Source of the DNA: Acidobacteriota bacterium
GTDB lineage: Bacteria > Acidobacteriota > B3-B38 > Guanabaribacteriales > JAGGZT01
NCBI GenBank assembly: GCA_021161905.1
Contig: JAGGZT010000066.1
Coordinates: 1 to 53,002 of the forward strand
Length of the DNA: 53,002 bases
Direction of reading: 5' to 3'
Shown: one piece after another, positions 41,471 to 50,935 of the stretch
Numbering within the stretch: the first letter of the stretch is position 1
Layout of the letters: each line of letters starts with the position of its first letter
The notes under the pieces: model-generated
Databases searched by the model: none
What the model was told of the DNA's origin: nothing
The model's input: only the letters and a program-made list of their open reading frames with translations
Translations under genes and position numbers: made by a program

Positions 41471-42643
41471 CTATAGGTGAGAAAGGAGAATAAACATAAG
41501 GATTGAAGCGATCGTTAAAAACAGAGAAAACAGCCCCCATCTTCCAAAAAGTTTTTTCCCCTTCTTCTTTCCGATAGATCTGAATGCCAGCTTCACCCTC
41601 CCCAATTCGATCTTTGCTCGCTTAGGAAGAGGCATCCTTTTCACCAATCTCCCATTGAGCAGGGTTCCGTTAGTGCTTGCCAAATCCTCTATATAGAAGA
41701 CGCCGTCCTTCTCTTCTATAAGTGAATGGGTTATGGATACTGAAGGGTCAGGAAGGGGGATATCACATTTGGGTGATCTCCCAAGGATCACCCTCTTCTG
41801 GTCGATTGAGTAGCGTTTTCCCTTTAATGGTCCATTTTTTATCGTAATTATCGCTTTCCCCCTTTTCTCTCGAATCTCGGTTATTCTTCGTCTCTCTCTT
41901 ATTAAGGTGTGGCGGGGGAAAGGGTTAAAAAAACTGAAGGGAAAGATGTCGAAAGAGATCCTTTCTCCCCCTTTAAGCTCCGCTATCTTTACCCTTCTCC
42001 CGTTTAGAAAGGTACCGTTGTCGCTATCAAGGTCTATTAGGATGAACTTCTCACCCCTCTTTCTTATCTCCGCATGATGTGCTGAGACGGTTGGCTCTGG
42101 GATGATGATGTCGTTCTCCTCATTTCTTCCTATTCTTATGGTGCTTTTGTCCAACGCGTATCTTTCCCCGCTTTTCTCGTCAATGAGGTAGATCTTTCCC
42201 CTCTCTCTTCTCGGCACCGTTTTTGGAGTAAGCCTTTCTCCTTCCACTTTAAGCTCTGCCTCCTCTATTTGGATCAGATCCCCGCAAGAGAGGATATGTA
42301 CCTCCGCCTTTTTCCCATTGACCAGGGTTCCATTGGTACTTTTTAGGTCTATAAGGAGAAATTTATCCCCCTTTTTTCTTATCTCGGCGTGTTCTTTAGA
42401 GGCTCCTTCTTCGGAAAGGATTATGTCACAATTTCGAGAGCGTCCTATTAGGATTCTCTCTCTATCTTCGGGAAAGATAAATTCCTTTCCGTAAAAACTC
42501 CCCTTTTTCCCTTTTAACCTCAAGCTTCCCGGAGACAAATCTACTCTTTCCCCGAAAGTAAAAAACCTTAATCTTCTTAATTTTAGCTTAGATCCCTTCC
42601 AAAAGTCAAGAATCAGGTTAGGGAGTCTAAAGGTGTGTATCAT
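41471..42643 (-). CDS. Triple FHA-domain protein with C-terminal membrane anchor
   Basis: The 390-aa protein has three forkhead-associated domains (about 60-125, 165-235 and 278-350), each with G-R-x-x-x-C/N-D-I, S-x-x-H and S-T/D-N-G-T. These read phosphothreonine peptides. The last 22 residues form a hydrophobic tail anchor. It is first gene of an FHA-phosphatase-kinase operon and probably gathers phosphorylated partners of the kinase at the membrane. No ribosome site precedes the ATG, so the start is uncertain. Confidence 0.9.
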   Translation of the reverse strand: MIHTFRLPNLILDFWKGSKLKLRRLRFFTFGERVDLSPGSLRLKGKKGSFYGKEFIFPEDRERILIGRSRNCDIILSEEGASKEHAEIRKKGDKFLLIDLKSTNGTLVNGKKAEVHILSCGDLIQIEEAELKVEGERLTPKTVPRRERGKIYLIDEKSGERYALDKSTIRIGRNEENDIIIPEPTVSAHHAEIRKRGEKFILIDLDSDNGTFLNGRRVKIAELKGGERISFDIFPFSFFNPFPRHTLIRERRRITEIREKRGKAIITIKNGPLKGKRYSIDQKRVILGRSPKCDIPLPDPSVSITHSLIEEKDGVFYIEDLASTNGTLLNGRLVKRMPLPKRAKIELGRVKLAFRSIGKKKGKKLFGRWGLFSLFLTIASILMFILLSHL

Positions 42644-42715
42644 TGTTTTATTATTTATCTTCGCTTTTTAAGGGGTATTCGATAAAATTAAATTTGAGCA
42701 ACAAGGAGAAGTAAG

Positions 42716-44416
42716 ATGGGAAGGAAGGTAAGCCGTCGAGAGTTTATCAAGGAAGGGGGGAGACTTGGAGCTGGGTTTTACCTCTTTTCGAATTTCCCCT
42801 TCTTTGGTGCAAGTGATGAGCCAATCTACGATATCCTCATTGTAAATGGCACGGTGGTCGATGGAATACAGGATAAAACCTATCAGGCGGATATTGCCAT
42901 CGCTCAGGAGAGGATCGTCGCTGTTGGTAACTTGAGGGGGAGGAAGGCAAAGTTGGTTATCAATGCCCAGGGTAAGATAGTCTCTCCGGGCTTTATCGAT
43001 ATTCACTCCCATTCCGATATGGCGCATATAGTAAACCCGGAAGCCCATTCCAAGGTGAGGCAGGGGATAACAACCGAGTTGGTGGGCAATTGCGGGAGCT
43101 CAATCTTCCCAAGGAAACCACTGACCGACGAAGAGAAAAGAAGGATGGAGGAAAGATACGGAGTGGTGGTGGAGGTGACCGATCTTGCTCAATATCGAAA
43201 GCTATTGAAAAGCCAGGGGATATCAGTGAATAATGCCACTTTGATCGGGCAAGGTACTCTGAGGGAGTATGTGATGGGTATGCGTCCCGATCCTCCTACC
43301 GAGAAGGAGCTCTCCCTGATGAAGGAGGAGGTGGAGAAGGCGATGAGGGAGGGAGCGTTTGGCATCTCTACCGGGCTCGAATATACCCCAAGCGGATTTG
43401 CCCGTATAGATGAGTTGATCGCCCTTGCTGAAAGCGCTGCTGGTTATGGTGGGATCTATGCCACCCATATGAGAAGCGAGGATCGGCGATTGATCGAGGC
43501 GGTGAAGGAAGCGATCACCATCTCCCACCGTTCCGGAGCGAGCTTGGAGATATCCCACTTGAAAGCGGTGGGGCGGGATAATTACTGGAAGTTGGATAAA
43601 GTGCTCGAGATAATCCATCGAGCTTCTCAGGTTGGGATACCAGTGAATGCTGATCGGTATCCTTATACCGCTTATAGCACCGGTCTTACTATAAACTTTC
43701 CCCAATGGGCGTTTGAAGGTGGGCTGGAGGAGTTCATAAAAAGGTTAAAGAATAGAGCTACTCGGGAGAGGATGCGGAAGGAGGCGGAGGCGAAGGTGAA
43801 GGCTGGCAACGGTTGGGATAGCTTGATGATAGTTGACGTGCAAAATGAAGATAATAAATACCTGATAGGAAAGAGGCTGGGAAAAGCGGCTAAGGAGAAG
43901 GGGGTTGATCCCTACGAGTTCGCCTGTGATCTTCTCATTTCGGAAGAGGGGGATGTAGCTATTGTCGGTTTCGGGATGAGCGAGAAGAATACGGAGAAGG
44001 TCCTTGCCGATCCTTTAGTGATGCTCTGTACCGATGGTTCCGCCTTAGCTACCACCGGTTCCTTAAGCCGAGGGATGCCTCATCCCCGAAATTTTGGTTC
44101 TTTCCCCCGGTTTCTCAAGCGTTATGTGCGGGAGAAAAAACTGGTCTCCCTTCCTACCGCTATAAAGAAGATGGCAGCGATGCCGGCAGCAAAAATGGAT
44201 CTTATGGATAGAGGAAGAATTGAGAAAGGGTGTTACGCCGATATCGTCATATTCGACCTCGATCGCATCGATGACCGGGCGACTTATACTGACCCTAAGA
44301 GATATCCAGTGGGAATAGATTATGTCATCGTAAACGGAGTAATAGTGATTAAGAAGGGCGAGCATACCGGAGCGAGGCCGGGGAAGGTCTTAAACGGTCC
44401 CGCTATTAAAGGATAG
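42716..44416 (+). CDS. Tat-exported N-acyl-D-amino-acid deacylase family amidohydrolase
   Basis: The 566-aa protein begins with a twin-arginine signal (S-R-R-E-F-I-K), then the D-aminoacylase fold of the amidohydrolase superfamily: V-N-G-T-V-V-D-G, G-F-I-D-I-H-S-H-S-D with metal His97 and His99, A-T-H-M-R, L-E-I-S-H-L-K and a final D-I-V-I-F-D segment. It would be folded in the cytoplasm and exported to release D-amino acids from N-acyl or peptide-like substrates, possibly from peptidoglycan or detritus. AAGGAG precedes the ATG. It is followed 70 bp on by the DUF5916 gene. Confidence 0.88.
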   Translation: MGRKVSRREFIKEGGRLGAGFYLFSNFPFFGASDEPIYDILIVNGTVVDGIQDKTYQADIAIAQERIVAVGNLRGRKAKLVINAQGKIVSPGFIDIHSHSDMAHIVNPEAHSKVRQGITTELVGNCGSSIFPRKPLTDEEKRRMEERYGVVVEVTDLAQYRKLLKSQGISVNNATLIGQGTLREYVMGMRPDPPTEKELSLMKEEVEKAMREGAFGISTGLEYTPSGFARIDELIALAESAAGYGGIYATHMRSEDRRLIEAVKEAITISHRSGASLEISHLKAVGRDNYWKLDKVLEIIHRASQVGIPVNADRYPYTAYSTGLTINFPQWAFEGGLEEFIKRLKNRATRERMRKEAEAKVKAGNGWDSLMIVDVQNEDNKYLIGKRLGKAAKEKGVDPYEFACDLLISEEGDVAIVGFGMSEKNTEKVLADPLVMLCTDGSALATTGSLSRGMPHPRNFGSFPRFLKRYVREKKLVSLPTAIKKMAAMPAAKMDLMDRGRIEKGCYADIVIFDLDRIDDRATYTDPKRYPVGIDYVIVNGVIVIKKGEHTGARPGKVLNGPAIKG

Positions 44417-44486
44417 TAGTCTTTTTGACGGATCAGAGAGTCTAAAAAAAGGGGGATATTTTGTCCTTTAACGGAGGAGAACGAAA

Positions 44487-46652
44487 ATGCGTAAGTTGTT
44501 TTTACTGCTCTTCATTATATTTGCTCTAGTTGTATATCCTCTGATGGCGAGCGAGGAAAAGGGTGATAACCCTGCTCCGGCAATTACCGCGGTAAAGATA
44601 GAGAGGAACATCAAGGTAGACGGTTATCTAACGGAAAAGGAATGGGAGAAAGCAAGGGAATTCTCTCACTTTATTCAACGGGAGCCTAAAGAGTACGCTC
44701 CTCCCACCGAGAAGACGGTTGTTAAGGTATTGTATAACCGAAATTTTCTTTACTTTGGGATCATTTGCTACGATTCCGAGCCGAATAAGATCGTAGCGGT
44801 GAATATGCAGCGTGATGGGGATCTTCATTCCGATGATAGGATTACCATATTGCTCGACACATTTCACGACAAGAGAAACGCCTATATTTTTCAGATAAAC
44901 CCAGTTGGAGCGAGGGTCGATGGACTGGTAACCAACAATGCAGAGCATTTCAGTAGGGATTGGGACGGTATCTGGTACGGGAGGGCTCACATAACCAAGT
45001 ATGGTTGGGTAGCGGAGATAGCCATTCCCTTTAAGACCCTTTCTTTTAATCCTCATATATCCACTTGGGGGTTAAATATAAATAGATACATAAGGAGAAA
45101 GCAGGAAGAGGACCGGTTTGCCAGCCCCAGTTTTGATACCTACTTCACTTCAGTGGCGAGGGCGGGAGAGTTGAGGGGGCTTCAAGGTATTGTTCAAGGG
45201 CTTGGTCTCGATGTTCGTCCCTACTTCCTCATTGGGAATAAGAGAGAAGAGGATTCAGGTTATGCCAACACCTTGGACAAGAACGCCGGGGTGGATGTCT
45301 TCTATAATTTAGCAGCTAATCTCAAATCCTGCACCACGATAAACACCGACTTCGCTGAAACCGAGGTGGATACGAGACAGATCAACCTTACCCGGTTTCC
45401 CCTCTTCTTTCCAGAAAAGAGGGCTTTTTTCCTCGAGGGTTCGGGTGTTTTTGAGTTTGGCAATTTGAGGCGCGATCTCATCCCCTTTTTCTCCCGGCGG
45501 ATCGGTCTTACCGAAGGGGGTGAGCAGATCCCAATAGCGGGTGGCGAGAAGTTGACGGGAAGGGTAGGGGATTATAACATCGGTCTCCTCGCTATAAGGA
45601 CCAAAAGAAAAGGAGACATCGACCCGAAGACCTTCTTGGTAACCCGGGTGAGTAAGAATATATTTGGGGAATCGCTTATAGGTTTTATCTATACCCAGGG
45701 CAATCCAACCGAACCGGTGAGCAACCGTGTGTTCGGTGTCGATTTCAAGTATGGCACCTCTCATTTCCGGGGGAATAAGAACTTGATTATAAGCGGATAC
45801 TTCCTTAGGAGTTTTACTGAGGGGATGTCAGGGAACCAGCATTCATATGGATTTATGGTTGACTACCCCAATGACCTCTGGGACATCAACATTGGGGCGA
45901 AAGAGATAGGAGATGAGTTCAACCCAGCCCTCGGCTTCGTTCCCCGGATTGGGATAAGGAGATATCATTCCTATGTTTCCTATCGTCCTCGCCCTCGTGC
46001 TTGGGGCATCAGGCAGTTCTTTTTCCAATTCAGGTATCGTGCTGATTACGATCTTTCCGGTAGGCTTCTTACCCGGAGTATATTTACCGCCCCGATAAAT
46101 CTGCGGACCGAGTCTGGGGAGCATCTCGAGTTTAATGTAATGCCTCAATATGAATATCTTGATGCTCCTTTCGAGATCCACGAGGGGATAGTGATTCCGG
46201 TTGGGGAGTACTCTTTCCGTCGCTACCGGGTGGAGGTGAATACGGCGGACAATCGTCCCATCGTGTTCGATTTCAAGATCCTTTGGGGTGGGTTTTTCTC
46301 GGGCACAAGGACTGAGCTTGAGACTGGCCTCACCTTCAAGCCCAACCCTCACCTTTATGTCTCGGTGACCCTCAATCAGAATAATGTGGACCTGAAGGAA
46401 GGTTCCTTCGTAACCAGGATCATCCGAACGAGAGTAAATTACAGCTTCAATCCCAATGTCTCCTGGACGAATTACATCCAGTATGACAATATCACCAAGG
46501 AACTGGGGATAAATTCTCGTTTCCGCTACATTTTCCACGACGGAAACGAGTTCTTCCTTGTGTTCAACCAGGGATGGCAGGGCGAATTCAGCCGCTACCT
46601 CCCGGTTTACCAGAAGGGAACCTTCAAGTTTAACTACACCTTCCGCTTCTAA
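44487..46652 (+). CDS. DUF5916 outer-membrane protein with CBM9-like domain
   Basis: The 721-aa protein has a signal peptide to about residue 22. A family-9 carbohydrate-binding-like domain follows (about 32-220; D-G-Y-L-T-E-K-E-W, L-Y-F-G-I-I-C-Y-D, D-D-R-I-T-I-L-L-D-T-F). The DUF5916 barrel to the C-terminus ends in F-N-Y-T-F-R-F. F-F-P-E-K-R-A-F-F-L-E-G is the family hallmark. The role is unproven; members are suspected in polymer or peptide uptake, and the D-aminoacylase neighbour fits breakdown of exported substrates. A strong terminator follows. Confidence 0.9.
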   Translation: MRKLFLLLFIIFALVVYPLMASEEKGDNPAPAITAVKIERNIKVDGYLTEKEWEKAREFSHFIQREPKEYAPPTEKTVVKVLYNRNFLYFGIICYDSEPNKIVAVNMQRDGDLHSDDRITILLDTFHDKRNAYIFQINPVGARVDGLVTNNAEHFSRDWDGIWYGRAHITKYGWVAEIAIPFKTLSFNPHISTWGLNINRYIRRKQEEDRFASPSFDTYFTSVARAGELRGLQGIVQGLGLDVRPYFLIGNKREEDSGYANTLDKNAGVDVFYNLAANLKSCTTINTDFAETEVDTRQINLTRFPLFFPEKRAFFLEGSGVFEFGNLRRDLIPFFSRRIGLTEGGEQIPIAGGEKLTGRVGDYNIGLLAIRTKRKGDIDPKTFLVTRVSKNIFGESLIGFIYTQGNPTEPVSNRVFGVDFKYGTSHFRGNKNLIISGYFLRSFTEGMSGNQHSYGFMVDYPNDLWDINIGAKEIGDEFNPALGFVPRIGIRRYHSYVSYRPRPRAWGIRQFFFQFRYRADYDLSGRLLTRSIFTAPINLRTESGEHLEFNVMPQYEYLDAPFEIHEGIVIPVGEYSFRRYRVEVNTADNRPIVFDFKILWGGFFSGTRTELETGLTFKPNPHLYVSVTLNQNNVDLKEGSFVTRIIRTRVNYSFNPNVSWTNYIQYDNITKELGINSRFRYIFHDGNEFFLVFNQGWQGEFSRYLPVYQKGTFKFNYTFRF

Positions 46653-46682
46653 TATTGGACTTTTGTGTGGCTAAGTTTTTAC

Positions 46683-46720
46683 AAGAAACCCCTTGACAAA
46701 AGGGGTTTCTTATTTTTATT
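46683..46720 (+). terminator. Strong rho-independent terminator after the DUF5916 gene
   Basis: AAGAAACCCCTT (46683-46694) pairs perfectly with AAGGGGTTTCTT (46700-46711) around GACAA, followed by ATTTTTATT. Its loop contributes to a TTGACA box discussed as a possible cas promoter. Confidence 0.9.
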
Positions 46721-46722
46721 AA
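46693..46722 (+). promoter_or_regulatory. Possible cas operon promoter overlapping the terminator
   Basis: TTGACA at 46693-46698 (stem end plus loop of the terminator) is followed after 18 bp by TATTAA (46717-46722), or after 17 bp by TTATTA. The predicted start near 46729 gives a leader of about 58 bases. It could be chance. Confidence 0.3.
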
Positions 46723-46786
46723 TAAAACGACTTCCCTTTAAAAGTAGCTTCCCCGAAGGAAGAAAAGAGAGTGAGGGAGTATTTTG

Positions 46787-48370
46787 ATGAATATAAAGTC
46801 CCTTTCCTTTTCCCTTTCTCCAAGATATGTAAAACAAAAAGGTTCGCTCCGTCCTTTCCAAGAGGAGACGATAAAGGCAATAAAAGAATCGCAAGAAAGG
46901 CTTATATTTGTTGAAGCACCAGTAGGCTCAGGGAAAAGTCATATTTTCCCCACTTTGTTGAACGATCCCTTTTTTGAACGAAGACCGCTCATATTTACTT
47001 ATCCCACCAAGATCCTGATGGAGGCTCAAATTGGCTCAATGAAGCGAGGCACACCAAATCTCTCAATTTATCCACCTGATGATTTTTCTCCTCAGGGGAT
47101 AAATCTTTTTTTCTATTCTTCTTCCTCTTTGGTAAGAATTCTCAAAGAGCAGGGGTTGAATTCCCAAATAAATAGGGGTGAGCTCCTTAATAATTTATTT
47201 AGGAACCTTGGTCTTTACGGCAAGCGTTCAGCGATCGTTACTTCTCCCGATGTTTTATTTCTTATGGTCAATAAAGAGGCCTACCGAGGCTCGAAGAGGT
47301 TGCAGAACTTACTTCAGGGGGCGTTCGTTTTCTTCGATGAGTTCCATCTTTATGCCAATCTTGGCCATTTCTATGAATTGCTGGAAGCGCTTCTTGATGG
47401 TATTGCAAGTAAGGTGGTTTTTCTTTCCGCAACCCCCTATGTGAGGGGAGAGGTGGAGAAATTAATCTCTAAATATGGAGCGGTTGATATTCCGTTCGAT
47501 AGTTCTCGGGGAGATAAGAGGGATGTAATCTTCAACTATCCCCTTGAGGTGAAGGTTTGCGCCTATAAATACACAAAAAGAGAGGATACACTTTCCCTTC
47601 TCAGGGAGCTTATTCCCAAGCTGGCGAAGCCATTAGCGATAATTTTTGATTCTGTGTTCCGGTTGAGACATCTTGAGCGAAGGATACGGAAGGAATTTGG
47701 GCAGTCGTTTGATATCGTTGAATGGAGTGGCATAAAGAAGGATAAAGCTCCGCTCACTGAAAGAACGGTGGTTCTCGGCACCTCAGCAATAGAGGTAGGC
47801 ATCGATATGGATTTTAAAACCCTTATCACGGAGGTTTCCTATTGGACTTCGGCCATTCAAAGGATTGGAAGGGTGGGTAGGAAATCGGAGGGGAAGGTGA
47901 TCATCTTAACTAATCGCGATTTCATCCCTTATGTTGATGAGAAGAATAGTTTGAGTCGGGATGAATTTGAGAAGGAGATTTTAATGAAGGTACTGCGTGA
48001 TCCAGTTGGGATCCGGGTGGCAGGTGAGATGTTCCGTGGAGATAGCTATAACTTCATACTCATTGATAAAGATACAGGGGAGGCATTCCCCTATTCTCAA
48101 TCCATTTTTGCTATGTACGAGGTTGAGAATGTTATTGATGATTGGAAGATTATGCCTTACTCAGAGAAGGTAAAGACATTGAGAAACTGCGGTATTCGTA
48201 ATCGAGAGAAACTTGAGGAGTTGTTACTTTACGATAAACTTTTCCCTTTCTGGGGTGTAGTTGAAGGACGACTAGGAGATTATTACTATCGCGTTACCAC
48301 TTCTTATGACCCTGAGACAGAGGAACTCATAGTTTCGGGGAAAGAAGAATTTATCTTTTATGGAGGATAA
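46787..48370 (+). CDS. cas3: Type I-D CRISPR helicase Cas3 (Cas3' form without HD domain)
   Basis: The 527-aa SF2 helicase has Walker A A-P-V-G-S-G-K-S (44-51), a DEAD-like box D-E-F-H (184-187), S-A-T (214-216), T-S-A-I-E-V-G-I-D-M and motif VI Q-R-I-G-R-V-G-R. No HD nuclease domain is present at either end; the HD is on the next gene, as in type I-D. It should unwind target DNA after recruitment by the effector complex. ATG 46787 follows GGGAG by about 7 bp; TTG 46784 is in frame. The gene is short for a Cas3. Confidence 0.88.
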   Translation: MNIKSLSFSLSPRYVKQKGSLRPFQEETIKAIKESQERLIFVEAPVGSGKSHIFPTLLNDPFFERRPLIFTYPTKILMEAQIGSMKRGTPNLSIYPPDDFSPQGINLFFYSSSSLVRILKEQGLNSQINRGELLNNLFRNLGLYGKRSAIVTSPDVLFLMVNKEAYRGSKRLQNLLQGAFVFFDEFHLYANLGHFYELLEALLDGIASKVVFLSATPYVRGEVEKLISKYGAVDIPFDSSRGDKRDVIFNYPLEVKVCAYKYTKREDTLSLLRELIPKLAKPLAIIFDSVFRLRHLERRIRKEFGQSFDIVEWSGIKKDKAPLTERTVVLGTSAIEVGIDMDFKTLITEVSYWTSAIQRIGRVGRKSEGKVIILTNRDFIPYVDEKNSLSRDEFEKEILMKVLRDPVGIRVAGEMFRGDSYNFILIDKDTGEAFPYSQSIFAMYEVENVIDDWKIMPYSEKVKTLRNCGIRNREKLEELLLYDKLFPFWGVVEGRLGDYYYRVTTSYDPETEELIVSGKEEFIFYGG

Positions 48371-48373
48371 TCA

Positions 48374-50935
48374 ATGGTGCAATTTTCAGAGATAAAGGAA
48401 ATTTTAGAGCCCCAGCTTGGCTATCTGGCTAAATCAAATGGGGAGCAACTTCTCTCACATCACTATACCGTGTGGAGTGTTCTTTCCAAGATAGCTAAAT
48501 TCATTCCCTCGTTGGATGAACGGGAGAGGTATTTACTTGAACTTTCAGCATTGCTCCATGATGTGGGTAAGATGAGCGAGGAAAACCAACAGAAACTGAG
48601 AAAGGGTTTCGAGGAGCCGGGATCTTTTAAGATAGTCCATAAGATGACTCAAGAAGAACTCAATAAATACTTCGAGAAAGTTGAGCTATTGAAAAGGCTT
48701 AGCGAGGAAGAAAGGAAGTTTATCTACGATGTTATTCTGACGCATCATAGTGTTTCCCGGGATGATCTTAGGGATATTTCCACCCCCTCGGCTGGGATCT
48801 TTACCGAACTCTTGCGTTATGCTGACCATTTGGGCTCGATGGAGCGAGTAAATCCAAACACAATAGCTCGAGTTAGAGAAGCTTTGCGTGGTTTTCTTGA
48901 TATTACCTATTTTCAGATTTCCCGTTTCCCCTCACCAACCACCTATTTATTTTTGGAAGAGGGAATAAAGGCTTATCGAGAAAAAGGATGGGACCTTCTT
49001 CTCGTTTTCGATAACGCTGCTGTTTTCATCGGCGAGAAAGGACTGGGTTTTCCTAATAGGGAAGATGTGGTGTGGGTGATCGAAGATGTTTTCTTCAATA
49101 GTTCTTTAAAGTTTCAGTCGGTCTATAATGTTTTCACTAAATGTGTTCTTGGGGGGCTTTCTTGTACCCTGCCCGCCAAATTTATGGAAGCCAATAAGGA
49201 TAGAATCGTCAGTAATTTGGGAAATGTTACCAAGAAAGGAGGACAATTTTTTAGATTATTGCAGGATCTCTATGCACTTGACGAAAGAGAATACAAAACC
49301 ATAAAGAATAGACTACCTTTTTGCGATCTTATCCAGGCACTTTGTGGTTCTTCCGGTCACCCCCGAGCAAAAGGATTATGGAAGAACCTTTTTAAGGAAG
49401 AGCCACCGGACAGCTTCAACGAGAATGCTTTGACTTCATTGCTTTCTAAAATTTCCCCATCAGATATCATTCCTGACGAATATCTATCAGAGCTTCCCGG
49501 TGATAGGAGGAAGAAACTTGATCGTTTCACGCCTGAAGAGCTTTTTCAACTTCTTTACCATATTGCTCGGAGGAGGGAGGAAAAGGTTGGAGATTATTCA
49601 GATATCACTCGATATGTAGAAACCATAATGGCTTTAGAGGAAAAGGCGAATTTTAGGGAGTTGGCTAAAGATATTTTCGATCGGTATAAAAGCTATAAAA
49701 GAACAAAGACTGCTACTAAAGGAGCCTGTGAGCGTTGTGGTTGCCCCGTGGCTTCGGAAGCACGGCCTGTTTTGGGCTACGGGCGAGGGGAAGGGTATGG
49801 CTTTTCCCAGATAAAGGCAGACCCAAGTTCTTCTCAAGCTACTTGCCTCTTCTGTGCTTACGACAATATGGTAGCTAAAGGGGAAGGAAAAGGGGGTAGC
49901 CAGAAGGTATTAGTTCGTGTAGAAACAAAGGTTCCTGAACTATGGAAGCATTATAGAGAGCTCGATAGATTAATTAAGGCTATAAGCCAGGGGGTAAGAT
50001 ATCCTCATTCTATAGTAAAGATTGAAGAAAAAGAGGAGCTTCGTCATTTGCCTTTTGGTAAAAGATTGCGTATCCCCCTCTCTCGAAAGGAATACGAGGA
50101 GGAATATAGACAGATTTTCCGAAGTGAGCACGGGGTTTTGTTTAGTATAGGAAATGTTGGGCGGAAGGAAGGAGTTAAGAACCTCCGAGCGAAGTATGAA
50201 CCCCTCTATCATGCACTGAACCTACTTGGTTTTACCACCAGTATAGGACTGAAGGAGCAGATAGGGTTATTTGGCGAATCAGTAGTTACTACCACCGAGG
50301 CATACTACAATTCGTTAGCGGTGATACTCCTTGCCCGAGCAGTTAAGAAAGGAAATGAGAGTAAGTTCCTCTTCGCAAAGGAATTGATAGAGAAGTCTCC
50401 CAGTGTGGCTCTCCGTTGCGCTTCCGAAGAAGATAAGAAGGGGGCAAGCTTACTTAATAAAGATCAGCTTATGAGGTTTTATCAGTTTCTGTATAAAGGT
50501 AATATCAAGGTTTTTGAAGTAAATAGGGAGGTATATTCAATGAGAAATCTTTTAAAAGATGCTGCGTTCTTCGCAGATAAAGAAAAAGGAATACCCCATT
50601 TCTGTATAGAGCCGGAGAATAGGGGTGATTTTTGGGGGAAGTTGACTCGGCATTCAGCGACGAAGCCGATAGCTCAGGCGCTTGATGAGATAATGATGGG
50701 AAGGGAGTTTGATTTTGCAATGGAGCGATTTCTACGCAACATCGCTACTAAGATCCCCAAAGAGGAGCAAGATGAGCTTAAGAAATTTGTGGCTAAAACT
50801 AAAGAGGTATTAAGTAAGTACCATCAATTGAGACAGGAGGATATATCCAAGTTTATAAGAGCAAGAAATGCTTTGACTTCTGCTATCTATGTTTTCACCC
50901 GCTATTCAAATTTGAAGGAGGTTATAAATGAATAA
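48374..50935 (+). CDS. cas10d: Type I-D large subunit Cas10d (Csc3) with HD nuclease domain
   Basis: The 853-aa protein starts with an HD domain: His29/His30, L-L-H-D-V-G-K (His62-Asp63), T-H-H-S (His124-His125) and Asp151. A zinc finger follows with Cys452/Cys455 and Cys491/Cys494 (C-E-R-C and C-L-F-C). The palm-like part has no G-G-D-D, so cyclic-oligonucleotide synthesis is not expected. In type I-D the HD domain nicks target DNA while Cas3 unwinds it. GGAGG precedes the ATG, 3 bp after cas3. Its last 8 bases overlap csc2. Confidence 0.9.
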   Translation: MVQFSEIKEILEPQLGYLAKSNGEQLLSHHYTVWSVLSKIAKFIPSLDERERYLLELSALLHDVGKMSEENQQKLRKGFEEPGSFKIVHKMTQEELNKYFEKVELLKRLSEEERKFIYDVILTHHSVSRDDLRDISTPSAGIFTELLRYADHLGSMERVNPNTIARVREALRGFLDITYFQISRFPSPTTYLFLEEGIKAYREKGWDLLLVFDNAAVFIGEKGLGFPNREDVVWVIEDVFFNSSLKFQSVYNVFTKCVLGGLSCTLPAKFMEANKDRIVSNLGNVTKKGGQFFRLLQDLYALDEREYKTIKNRLPFCDLIQALCGSSGHPRAKGLWKNLFKEEPPDSFNENALTSLLSKISPSDIIPDEYLSELPGDRRKKLDRFTPEELFQLLYHIARRREEKVGDYSDITRYVETIMALEEKANFRELAKDIFDRYKSYKRTKTATKGACERCGCPVASEARPVLGYGRGEGYGFSQIKADPSSSQATCLFCAYDNMVAKGEGKGGSQKVLVRVETKVPELWKHYRELDRLIKAISQGVRYPHSIVKIEEKEELRHLPFGKRLRIPLSRKEYEEEYRQIFRSEHGVLFSIGNVGRKEGVKNLRAKYEPLYHALNLLGFTTSIGLKEQIGLFGESVVTTTEAYYNSLAVILLARAVKKGNESKFLFAKELIEKSPSVALRCASEEDKKGASLLNKDQLMRFYQFLYKGNIKVFEVNREVYSMRNLLKDAAFFADKEKGIPHFCIEPENRGDFWGKLTRHSATKPIAQALDEIMMGREFDFAMERFLRNIATKIPKEEQDELKKFVAKTKEVLSKYHQLRQEDISKFIRARNALTSAIYVFTRYSNLKEVINE

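Noticed and set aside
48374-50935. Type III Cas10 with cyclic oligoadenylate signalling
   Set aside because: No G-G-D-D motif is seen, there are no csm/cmr genes, and csc1/csc2 mark type I-D.
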